Shown piece after piece: positions 1 to 5,190 of a stretch of DNA of 6,968 nucleotides; positions within the stretch are counted from its first letter, which is position 1; every line of letters starts with the position of its first letter. Source of the DNA: JABIBT01 sp964481835 (GTDB taxonomy: Archaea > Nanobdellota > Nanobdellia > SCGC-AAA011-G17 > PNOQ01); NCBI GenBank assembly GCA_964481835.1, contig CAYZTT010000025.1, positions 1-6,968 of the forward strand. The letters are read 5' to 3'. The translations under genes and the position numbers were made by a program. Under the pieces are notes generated by a model. It was not told the DNA's origin. It made no database searches and saw only the letters and a list, made by a program, of their open reading frames with translations.

Positions 1-1
1 A

Positions 2-283
2 AGGGGCGAGGATTGGGGTTATGCTGAATTAAGTGAAGGATATTATGCTGGAACTTGGGGGCCGGGAAAAACTGGTATATTGAGTGTGAGTAAAAGTGAA
101 TATATGGCTCTTGAATCTACTCCCTATTCTAATGAGTTGCTGGATTTAGTTATTGATTTTGATCCGTTTGTGGAAGTTTATGAATGCACTGTCGGAGATG
201 CAGGTCCCCTCAGTACTTTAAATTTCTGGAGCCTACATATTGAAGAGGGTACGTTGGAAGAAGTTTGTGAGAGAGTATTGTAG
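2..283 (+). CDS. 3' fragment of an unrecognised protein (5' end outside the window)
   Basis: The reading frame is open from the first complete codon at base 2 to the TAG at 281-283, giving 93 residues with no stop, so the gene very probably starts before the window. A TTG at 80 and an ATG at 104 lie in frame, but the upstream stretch reads as normal protein (DWGYAELSEGYYAGTWGPGK), and no TATA-like box sits 29 nt before either codon. The fragment is acidic, especially in its C-terminal half (DLVIDFDPFVEVYE, then HIEEGTLEEVCERVL), has two cysteines and no membrane segment, and so looks like the end of a soluble domain. I do not recognise the family. The next gene has its own promoter five bases after this stop codon. 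Confidence 0.6.
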   Translation, partial: RGEDWGYAELSEGYYAGTWGPGKTGILSVSKSEYMALESTPYSNELLDLVIDFDPFVEVYECTVGDAGPLSTLNFWSLHIEEGTLEEVCERVL

Positions 284-288
284 TTAGT

Positions 289-296
289 TTTAAATA
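289..296 (+). promoter_or_regulatory. TATA box (TTTAAATA) for the Cys-rich protein gene
   Basis: TTTAAATA begins exactly 29 nt before the ATG at 318. Archaeal transcription starts about 25-27 nt downstream of the TATA centre, so the mRNA would begin at or next to the A of the ATG (leaderless). This supports ATG 318 over the in-frame TTG at 312. The downstream bases closely match those of the promoter at 1708. Confidence 0.75.
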
Positions 297-317
297 GTTC
301 AGAAATAAAATTTGAAT

Positions 318-1088
318 ATGAATATTTTAAAGAAGTGGTGGTTTTTAGTACTGATTTTTGTTGTCATTGTATCGCCTCTTCTGTACAATCTGTTGGGCCC
401 CTTGTTTGTTAGAGGGGTAATTGAAGGTGCAAATTATTGTGAAATCAATTCAGATTGTGTGAAAACTGTACATAATGGTGCAGTGGGATGTAATTATTTT
501 GTGAACGTGGCTGAAGAGGCGCGTGTAAATGAGGCAGTTGGCTCGTTTGATACCTTATTTTATAGTGTTTCTAGTTCGTGTATGACTTGCTTATATGCTA
601 GATGTGAGGAAGGGAAATGTATTCCTGTCTGTGAAGGAGAGGTAAATAGTTTAGACGAAAGAGCATGCGGAGATTATCAATGCCAAGAATGGGAGTTAAT
701 CGAAAGCCACCCCTTTTATTGTCCAGGGGATTGTTCAGAGGGTTTAGGAGGCGGCCTTCCGACGGGCCCATATAAGGCGGATAAAGATATGTGTGGCAAC
801 ATAACCTTTTCTCGAAATCTGGCGGATGATTTTGTTTCTGCCATGGCGATTTTTAGAGAAGAGCAAGAGGAATTTTTTAGTTCTGGCTGTCCGGGAAATC
901 CATGCAAGGATATAACACTGGCGCCTCGGGAAATTCAAGAGATAACAGACATTGAAGGGAATGTTTTGGACATTGATATGTACCTTATCCATATAAAGGA
1001 TGCTACTCAAGGAATCCCTGTTGCTGCCTTGTCTTATGCCATAGATGAGAATGGGAATTTATATAATTTGGATTGGTGTCCTGACTAG
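318..1088 (+). CDS. Membrane-anchored cysteine-rich extracytoplasmic protein
   Basis: 256 residues from ATG 318. A TTG two codons upstream (312) is in frame, but the TATA box at 289 fits 318. Residues about 6-30 are a hydrophobic helix after a short basic N-terminus (MNILKKWW), so the protein is probably a single-pass anchor with the rest outside the cell. The outer part holds 16 cysteines (41, 47, 58, 88, 91, 96, 101, 105, 117, 122, 135, 139, 159, 191, 196, 254), an even number that fits disulfide bonding. Residues 40-105 show a C-x5-C...GC...C-x2-C...C-x4-C-x3-C pattern. Residues 117-139 form CGDYQCQEWE...YCPGDC, resembling the CGxGxCxxxE...CPxDC motif seen in secreted bacterial and archaeal proteins. 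The C-terminal third (about 160-256) has no motif I know. Function is unknown; a redox or adhesive surface role is only a guess. It converges on the next gene with a 15-bp gap. Confidence 0.88.
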   Translation: MNILKKWWFLVLIFVVIVSPLLYNLLGPLFVRGVIEGANYCEINSDCVKTVHNGAVGCNYFVNVAEEARVNEAVGSFDTLFYSVSSSCMTCLYARCEEGKCIPVCEGEVNSLDERACGDYQCQEWELIESHPFYCPGDCSEGLGGGLPTGPYKADKDMCGNITFSRNLADDFVSAMAIFREEQEEFFSSGCPGNPCKDITLAPREIQEITDIEGNVLDIDMYLIHIKDATQGIPVAALSYAIDENGNLYNLDWCPD

Positions 1089-1103
1089 TTAATCTAAATA
1101 CTA

Positions 1104-1664
1104 TCACAAAACCCCAGGTTTTTTCTTTAAAGAAGCTCTCTTTACAACTTCTAAAATTCTTTTTTTCCTAGTTTCTGGTCTTTTTGCTTTTTCAATGTGA
1201 TAAATGTAGAATCTCCTATAAGAAGGAGCCAAATTTGAGAAAAATTCTTTTGCTTTTTTATTTCCCTCCAAAGCTTTTACTAAATCTTCTGGAGTCGGAG
1301 GATTTTTTGGCAAATTATGATCGAATGGTCCTTTTTTTAAGCCTCGTTCATATGCTTCAAGACCTGCTTTAGTCATTTTTCTTTCTTTAATTAATCTTTT
1401 TGCATAACTTAGTGTGTTTTTACTCCAGCCTGCATTCTTTTTTCGTCTTACAAAGCATTGTACGTATCTTTCTTCATCTAATCTATTTACTGTTGTGTCT
1501 ATCCATCCAAAACAAATTGCCTCATCCATGGCTTCTTGAGTATTAAGAGATGGTTTTTTGGTATGTTTTTTGTATCTAATTAAATATATTTTATCTTCTT
1601 TTTTATGGTTCTTTCTAAGCCACTCTCTCCATTCTTTTTTATTTTTTGGGTAGAAGGTTTTCAT
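1104..1664 (-). CDS. YdeI/OmpD-associated (OmdA) family protein
   Basis: 186 residues from the ATG at 1664-1662, supported by a TTTAAATA box 30 nt upstream. The sequence fits the YdeI/OmdA family from end to end: an N-terminal part EWREWLRKNH (11-20), the hallmark EAICFGWID (48-56), then FVRRKKNAGWSKNTL (71-85, where most members have F-x-PRK-x-S-x-WS), MTKAGLEAYERG (97-108), a middle P-x-D segment, and the C-terminal YRRFYIYHIEKAKRPETRKKRI (149-170). Length is normal. The protein is soluble, very basic and rich in lysine. Bacterial relatives have been linked to bacteriocin or antimicrobial-peptide tolerance, but the biochemical activity is not settled, so only the family is claimed. It stands alone between a convergent neighbour (15-bp gap) and a divergent one (72-bp gap), so it is probably monocistronic. 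Confidence 0.9.
   Translation of the reverse strand: MKTFYPKNKKEWREWLRKNHKKEDKIYLIRYKKHTKKPSLNTQEAMDEAICFGWIDTTVNRLDEERYVQCFVRRKKNAGWSKNTLSYAKRLIKERKMTKAGLEAYERGLKKGPFDHNLPKNPPTPEDLVKALEGNKKAKEFFSNLAPSYRRFYIYHIEKAKRPETRKKRILEVVKRASLKKKPGVL
1119..1129 (+). terminator. Possible oligo-T terminator of the Cys-rich protein gene
   Basis: TTTTTTCTTTA lies 31 bp after the TAG at 1088, inside the antisense 3' end of the converging gene. Archaeal RNA polymerase can terminate on T-runs without a hairpin. The run also encodes Lys codons on the other strand, so it may be incidental. Confidence 0.3.
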
Positions 1665-1686
1665 TAGAACTTTTAAATTAATGATT

Positions 1687-1694
1687 TATTTAAA
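1687..1694 (-). promoter_or_regulatory. TATA box for the YdeI-family gene
   Basis: Read on the minus strand this is TTTAAATA, with its first base 30 nt before the ATG at 1664. It fits a leaderless or nearly leaderless transcript. A second AT-rich stretch (TTTAAAAG, minus strand, around 1670-1677) is too close to the start to serve. Confidence 0.65.
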
Positions 1695-1707
1695 CATTTC
1701 CAAAATA

Positions 1708-1715
1708 CTTAAATA
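1708..1715 (+). promoter_or_regulatory. TATA box (CTTAAATA) for the DUF2238-like gene
   Basis: CTTAAATA begins exactly 29 nt before the ATG at 1737. The box and the next bases (TTAAATAGTTCAGAA, one mismatch, then TAAAAT) repeat almost exactly the promoter at 289, so the two genes may fire alike. Confidence 0.75.
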
Positions 1716-1736
1716 GTTCAGAAGTAAAATCTAGTT

Positions 1737-2321
1737 ATGGAAAAGAGTTTGAAGTATTTAGTTTGGATTACTTTATTAATTTTATTCGGTTTTCTAATAA
1801 GGGCGTTTAGCGTAGGAAACTTTGAATTTGTTGGTTATTGGATTGTTTTAGTTAGTTTATTTTTAGTTGTTGTTAAGATTTCACATAAATTTAAGATTCC
1901 GACATGGGCCATTAGTTTATTTTCTGTTTGGTCTGTTTTTCATATGGCCGGAGGTTTAACTAGAATTAATGGTTTAAGGCTTTATGATTTTATATTTGTA
2001 AATATTCTTGGAGATCCTTTTTTTATTTTGAAGTATGATCAAGTGATTCATGCTTATTGCTATTTTGCAATTTCTATCTTAGTTTATTTCGTTTTAAGGA
2101 ATTACGTTAAAAAGGGAGAGGCTGCCTTGATTACATTTAGCATTTTGGCCGCGTTGGGAATAAGTTTATTGAATGAAGTGATAGAATTTGGAATGGTTGT
2201 CTTTTTAGGTGCTGCTGAAGCGGTAGGAGATTATTACAATACTGCTTTAGATATGGTTTTTAATTTGATAGGTGCAATTATTGGTCCTTTTGTTGCTAGA
2301 AAGTTTTCTAGGAAAGTTTAA
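1737..2321 (+). CDS. DUF2238/YjdF-like multi-pass membrane protein
   Basis: 194 residues from ATG 1737, set by the TATA box 29 nt upstream. About six hydrophobic segments are visible, near residues 5-24, 30-48, 56-73, 103-121, 128-145 and 167-188. Conserved polar residues lie at or beside membrane segments as in the DUF2238 (YjdF) family: FHMAGG (68-73), YDQVIHAY (100-107), NEVIEF (146-151) and GDYYNTALDMVFNLIGA (164-180). The order YD-x3-H, then E-x2-E, then NT-x2-DM is the family signature as I recall it, and it suggests a polar or metal-binding site inside the membrane. Activity is not known. The basic tail ARKFSRKV probably faces the cytoplasm. The stop codon lies inside the TATA box of the next gene, so the two genes adjoin but can be transcribed separately. 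Confidence 0.85.
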   Translation: MEKSLKYLVWITLLILFGFLIRAFSVGNFEFVGYWIVLVSLFLVVVKISHKFKIPTWAISLFSVWSVFHMAGGLTRINGLRLYDFIFVNILGDPFFILKYDQVIHAYCYFAISILVYFVLRNYVKKGEAALITFSILAALGISLLNEVIEFGMVVFLGAAEAVGDYYNTALDMVFNLIGAIIGPFVARKFSRKV

Positions 2322-2324
2322 ATA
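2317..2324 (+). promoter_or_regulatory. TATA box (TTTAAATA) overlapping the upstream stop codon
   Basis: TTTAAATA begins 29 nt before the ATG at 2346. It contains the TAA (2319-2321) that ends the DUF2238-like gene, so coding end and promoter share bases. Confidence 0.7.
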
Positions 2325-2345
2325 GTCTCTCCATTAGCTTTAGTT

Positions 2346-2663
2346 ATGAATTGGAATAGTTATGGTTACGTAAAGAAAGGGGCAATCATTGGCGGTGTTG
2401 TTGGCCTAGTAGGGGTATTACTAACCGTATTCCTAGTTTATGTGTTAGGGTTAGATTCTATGGATTTGGGCCCGATTTTTTACCTGCTTGTCCCCTTTAT
2501 CGTCATTGGTATAATGTTGCTATTTTCAGGCATATTCGGATGTGATTTCAAAACGGATGATTGCCATCTTACGGTTGTTTTTGGCTTCATTTTAACTATA
2601 GCTGTTTTTGCTCTAATCGGTATGTCTATTGGGTGGATGGTTAAGAAAATTAAATCTAAGTAA
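2346..2663 (+). CDS. Small multi-pass membrane protein, unknown function
   Basis: 105 residues from ATG 2346, with a TATA box exactly 29 nt upstream. Three hydrophobic segments are visible: about 12-35 (glycine-rich, GAIIGGVVGLVGVLL), 43-64 and 75-98. The first is preceded by YVKK and the last is followed by KKIKSK, basic ends expected on the cytoplasmic side. The loop between segments 2 and 3 has two cysteines (C66 and C73, in CDFKTDDC) that could pair. I recognise no family; the layout is common among short hypothetical proteins of small archaea. Its stop is followed after one base by the ATG of the kinase gene, so the two are probably one transcript, but nothing in the sequence shows a shared function. 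Confidence 0.75.
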   Translation: MNWNSYGYVKKGAIIGGVVGLVGVLLTVFLVYVLGLDSMDLGPIFYLLVPFIVIGIMLLFSGIFGCDFKTDDCHLTVVFGFILTIAVFALIGMSIGWMVKKIKSK

Positions 2664-2664
2664 A

Positions 2665-3240
2665 ATGTTAATTGTGGGTATTTGTGGGCCAAGTACGAGC
2701 GGAAAAACTACTTTATGTAAATCCCTATTAAAGAAATATGATTCTGAGAGGATTGGGGTTGATAATTATTATATAGCTAAGAAAGATATGCCGGAAGAGA
2801 AAGGTTTTAGAAATTGGGAGTTGCCAAGTAATATTAGATTTGATCTTTTAATTAAAAACTTAGAGGATTTGAAAAAGGGAAAAGAAACAAAAATTCCTGT
2901 TTATGAGTGTGGGAAAGGGATTGTTAAGTTTAGAACTATAAAACCTAAGGAGTTCATTTTTGTTGATGGCTATTATATTTTTCATGATAAAAAAGTTAGA
3001 GAGCTATTGGACGTAAAGATATATTTAGATCTTTCAGAAAAAGAAATACTAAAAAGAAAGTCCAAACTCGGGGAAGAGGGTTGTGAGTGGGTTGAGAAGG
3101 ATTATTTAGAAAAGATATTCTTGCCAGCAAATAAGAAGTATGCAATACCTCAGAAGAAATATGCGGATTTTGTTATTGATGGAAGTTTAACAAAAAAAGA
3201 AATAGAAGAAAAAGTTAAAATTTATTTAGAAAACCTTTAG
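2665..3240 (+). CDS. Uridine-kinase-like P-loop kinase
   Basis: 191 residues from ATG 2665. An in-frame TTG at 2629 would add 12 residues, but these overlap the upstream gene and precede the natural P-loop start MLIVGICGPSTSGKTTL. Walker A is G8-PSTSG-K14-T15. The uridine kinase/nicotinamide riboside kinase layout follows: DNYY (33-36, acceptor-side Asp), NWELPSNIRFD (50-60), IPVYE (77-81), a Walker-B-like FIFVDGYYIF (97-106), a LID-like RKSKLG (131-136) and a C-terminal YAIPQKKYADFVIDG (159-173) that matches the P-x2-x-ADxVI segment of uridine kinases. It is slightly shorter than bacterial Udk (about 210). The likely reaction is ATP-dependent phosphorylation of a nucleoside such as uridine. 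NWELP also recalls nicotinamide riboside kinase, so the substrate is open. There is no TATA box at -29; it is probably translated from the upstream message. Its last 26 bp overlap the opposing gene. Confidence 0.85.
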   Translation: MLIVGICGPSTSGKTTLCKSLLKKYDSERIGVDNYYIAKKDMPEEKGFRNWELPSNIRFDLLIKNLEDLKKGKETKIPVYECGKGIVKFRTIKPKEFIFVDGYYIFHDKKVRELLDVKIYLDLSEKEILKRKSKLGEEGCEWVEKDYLEKIFLPANKKYAIPQKKYADFVIDGSLTKKEIEEKVKIYLENL

Positions 3241-4582
3241 GAAGTTCTCCAGTTTTTGCATTCATCCAAGAATGTTGGTAGTGTGCTGCAAACATTCCTA
3301 AATCTGGCAGTGAAACTTGCCCGTCCCAGTTGTAATCTGCTTCCCAAGCAACTGTGTTGTAGTAGGAAGCAAATATTCCTAAGTCAGGAAGAGTAACAAA
3401 ACCATCCAAATTCAAATCATAGGATTTTGCAAAAACTACTCCAGTATCTTCTAACAATACATCTCTAACAGCTACAGAGATTTCTGCATCGCCAACAAGA
3501 GAAGTATCACTGATTAAACTGAATCTTATTTCTCCGTTTGCATCTGTCATTTCATCTGCTGCGTTAAACGTAAATGTTAGATTTCCAAAGTAGTCCCCGT
3601 CTGAAGTAACTTCAAATTCAAAGTCTTCTGCAGCAATTCCTGGAATTGGGTCGTTATTTGAGTCCCTTACAGAAACAACCAAATATTCGAACTCAGAACC
3701 ATCGCCAGCAGGGCATGTTACTAAACCGGGTGCACTTTCATTTGTTGCTGTTACATATGAATTTATTGGGTCTGGTAATGGATATGTTACAATTGGCAAA
3801 TAATCTATTCCGGTTCCGTTTCCCTCAATTTCATAGTAGTCTGGATATCCTGGATTCGTTTCGAAGTCATCCCAAGAGTTTCCGGACATGCTGGAGTTCC
3901 ATAATGTCATTGTTACTCCGGCTAGTTCAAGTGCGTTAAATACTGCGTTGTCTGCGAATGTATTCTCGTAGAACCAGTTCCATCTTCCATCATCAATTTG
4001 GACTCCTCTGCCATTTTCAAGTATGTCGTTTTGGAAAAATTCATGATTATCCACTTCATATAATCTAGCACCGTAGCCATTGTGAGATATTAAATTCTCA
4101 TGCAGGTAGCTATGGTCGTACTCATTCTCTGATTGAGAAACTAATATTCCGTTTGCGTCGTTTGAAGCTATATCATTCCCTTGTAGATGGCTAGCAAATG
4201 AATATTGTAACCATACTCCGTTTTCGTTGTCAACTATATTGTTATCTAGGATGCTAGTATTTGTTCCCATTCCTGCATAGATCCCATATTCGAATCCAGA
4301 AACGTTACAATTCTTTATTCTTACGTAATCATTAGAGTGGGTGTATATCCCTTTAGCATCGTTGTTATGATCTCCTTGGATTGCGTGTCCATTACAATCT
4401 AAGATTAAACTATCATTTCCCATTATTATTCCAGTGTCGTTGCAACCACGTATGTCGTACCACATAACCTGGTTTTGAGTTAAAGTATCACCGCAATCAC
4501 ATTGTATAGCCCCGCCACAATCGGCAGCATAGGCCGTGTTTATTAGGCCTAGTAAAAGTAATATTAAAAACACCTTTTTCAT
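3215..4582 (-). CDS. Secreted NosD-like beta-helix protein with Ig-like and dockerin-like modules
   Basis: 455 residues from the ATG at 4582-4580. A signal peptide covers residues 1-20 (MKKVFLILLLLGLINTAYA, cleavage near A19-A20). A Cys-rich lead-in (about 22-65, with DCGGAIQCDCGDTLT and LDCNGHAIQG) comes before parallel beta-helix repeats to about residue 230, built from N-x-I/V, GIY and NGV turns as in NosD/PbH1 proteins. Next is an Ig-like segment (about 290-385) starting CPAGDG...VSVRDSNNDPIPGI. The C-terminus holds two 12-residue calcium loops: D389-x-N391-x-D393-G-x-V-x3-D400 and D416-x-N418-x-D420-G-x-V-x3-D427, each followed by LG-x-FA-x2-Y, a dockerin-type pair. There are eight N-x-S/T sequons. 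The protein is probably at the cell surface, binding or processing polysaccharide; no catalytic residues are evident. The mature chain ends without a membrane anchor. Its stop lies inside the kinase gene. Confidence 0.9.
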   Translation of the reverse strand: MKKVFLILLLLGLINTAYAADCGGAIQCDCGDTLTQNQVMWYDIRGCNDTGIIMGNDSLILDCNGHAIQGDHNNDAKGIYTHSNDYVRIKNCNVSGFEYGIYAGMGTNTSILDNNIVDNENGVWLQYSFASHLQGNDIASNDANGILVSQSENEYDHSYLHENLISHNGYGARLYEVDNHEFFQNDILENGRGVQIDDGRWNWFYENTFADNAVFNALELAGVTMTLWNSSMSGNSWDDFETNPGYPDYYEIEGNGTGIDYLPIVTYPLPDPINSYVTATNESAPGLVTCPAGDGSEFEYLVVSVRDSNNDPIPGIAAEDFEFEVTSDGDYFGNLTFTFNAADEMTDANGEIRFSLISDTSLVGDAEISVAVRDVLLEDTGVVFAKSYDLNLDGFVTLPDLGIFASYYNTVAWEADYNWDGQVSLPDLGMFAAHYQHSWMNAKTGELPKGFLNKF

Positions 4583-4606
4583 TGTATAAGAAGGAGTTTT
4601 TTTGGG

Positions 4607-4614
4607 TTTATAAA
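4607..4614 (-). promoter_or_regulatory. TATA box (TTTATAAA) for the beta-helix protein gene
   Basis: TTTATAAA is a perfect palindrome. Read on the minus strand, its first base is 32 nt before the ATG at 4582, about three bases further than at other genes here, so the mRNA may carry a very short leader. Confidence 0.6.
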
Positions 4615-4635
4615 TTTTTAAGTGATGGAGTAAGA

Positions 4636-4643
4636 TTTAAATA
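4636..4643 (+). promoter_or_regulatory. TATA box (TTTAAATA) for the 44-residue membrane protein gene
   Basis: TTTAAATA begins exactly 29 nt before the ATG at 4665 and continues as TTTAAATAGTTC, the same extended form as at 289. This is the main support that the short gene is real. Confidence 0.75.
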
Positions 4644-4664
4644 GTTCTCAATAAAAAATTAAAT

Positions 4665-4799
4665 ATGGGAAATTTCAATTCATTAGGATATTGGGGATTT
4701 TTAGGTTTCCTGGGATTTTTAGGATTTTTTAATCCAACACTGCATTATTTGCACTTTTTTGCTTTGTTGTTTTTCCTAGGTTTTATCCCGAAAAAATAA
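4665..4799 (+). CDS. 44-residue GFLGFLGFLG membrane protein (DUF3796-like)
   Basis: ATG 4665 to TAA 4797-4799 encodes 44 residues: MGNFNSLGYW, then GFLGFLGFLGFF (11-22), then NPTLHYLHFFALLFFLGFIPKK. The triple GFL repeat followed by a short NP turn and an aromatic-rich second helix resembles the start of DUF3796-type small membrane proteins in bacteria and archaea. Two short hydrophobic segments are likely (about 9-22 and 27-41), with lysines at the end. The glycine spacing of three would allow close helix packing. Support for expression comes from the TATA box at exactly 29 nt and a long T-tract right after the stop, so this is a complete one-gene unit. Function unknown. Confidence 0.75.
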   Translation: MGNFNSLGYWGFLGFLGFLGFFNPTLHYLHFFALLFFLGFIPKK

Positions 4800-4800
4800 A

Positions 4801-4820
4801 TTCTTTTTTTCTTTTTTTTT
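4801..4820 (+). terminator. Oligo-T terminator after the 44-residue membrane protein gene
   Basis: TTCTTTTTTTCTTTTTTTTT starts one base after the TAA at 4799 and has 18 T in 20 bases. It is non-coding, on the sense strand, and ends eight bases before the next TATA box. This matches intrinsic T-run termination in archaea; no hairpin precedes it. Confidence 0.7.
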
Positions 4821-4827
4821 GAAAAGT

Positions 4828-4835
4828 CTTAAATA
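4828..4835 (+). promoter_or_regulatory. TATA box (CTTAAATA) for the 57-residue membrane protein gene
   Basis: CTTAAATA begins exactly 29 nt before the ATG at 4857, the same octamer and spacing as at 1708. It lies just after the T-tract of the preceding gene. Confidence 0.7.
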
Positions 4836-4856
4836 ATTTAAAAATAGAAATTAATT

Positions 4857-5030
4857 ATGGCAAAGAAGAAGAATATTATAATACCAAGGAAAGCATTGTT
4901 GGGAATTGGCCCAGCAATAGTAATTATCGCCTTGTTGTTATCTAAAAGACAACCAGGTCCGTTGCTTCTATTTTTTATTGGAATTTTTATAGGAATCCTT
5001 ATTTGGAAGGGATATTGTGAAAAAAAATAA
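4857..5030 (+). CDS. 57-residue two-helix membrane protein, unknown function
   Basis: ATG 4857 to TAA 5028-5030 encodes 57 residues. A basic start (MAKKKNIIIPRK) comes before a first hydrophobic helix (about 13-28, ALLGIGPAIVIIALLL). A short loop SKRQPGP follows, then a second helix (about 35-50, LLLFFIGIFIGILIW) and a KGYCEKK tail. Both ends are lysine-rich, so both probably face the cytoplasm in a helical hairpin. I do not recognise a family. The start is fixed by the TATA box 29 nt upstream. It has its own promoter and a terminator just before it, so it is not part of the preceding unit. Its stop lies only five bases from the stop of the converging minus-strand gene. Confidence 0.7.
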   Translation: MAKKKNIIIPRKALLGIGPAIVIIALLLSKRQPGPLLLFFIGIFIGILIWKGYCEKK

Positions 5031-5035
5031 GAAAT

Positions 5036-5188
5036 TTATTTTAGCAATCTATACTTTGAAGTTGCTAACAAGATAAGTCCTAGTATTAGAATTGCTGTGT
5101 GGCTTACTTGATAGCTCCCGAAAAAAGTCCAGGCTGCCGATCCTAGGGCTAGGATTAATCCTATGTAAAATTGTATTTTACTATCCAT
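5036..5188 (-). CDS. 50-residue two-helix membrane protein, second gene of a minus-strand pair
   Basis: ATG at 5188-5186 to TAA at 5038-5036 encodes 50 residues. The product has two hydrophobic helices (about 7-24, FYIGLILALGSAAWTFFG, and 30-43, HTAILILGLILLAT) joined by SYQVS, and ends in SKYRLLK. I do not recognise a family. It starts two bases after the stop of the upstream gene (5403-5191), reading ATGTAAAAATG across the junction, and lacks its own TATA box, so the pair is very probably one transcript. Both products are small membrane proteins and might act together, which is inference from the layout only. Confidence 0.65.
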   Translation of the reverse strand: MDSKIQFYIGLILALGSAAWTFFGSYQVSHTAILILGLILLATSKYRLLK

Positions 5189-5190
5189 TT

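Noticed and set aside
1184..1372. 62-codon plus-strand open frame opposite the YdeI-family gene
   Set aside because: It is antisense to conserved YdeI motifs and has no TATA box before it.
3646..3939. 97-codon plus-strand open frame inside the beta-helix protein gene
   Set aside because: It is antisense to a gene with clear signal peptide, repeats and calcium loops. The product is an Arg/Leu/His/Gln-rich shadow with no promoter.
5041..5068. Inverted repeat TTAGCAA...TTGCTAA as a possible terminator hairpin between convergent genes
   Set aside because: It has a seven-base stem with a 14-base loop and no T-run after it, and is mostly coding (the end of the 50-residue protein). Such a repeat is expected by chance, and archaeal termination does not need hairpins.
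5140..5155. Palindrome ATCCTAG-GG-CTAGGAT as a possible operator
   Set aside because: It sits in the middle of a coding region, and a seven-base arm pair with a two-base gap is likely to occur by chance in about 7 kb.
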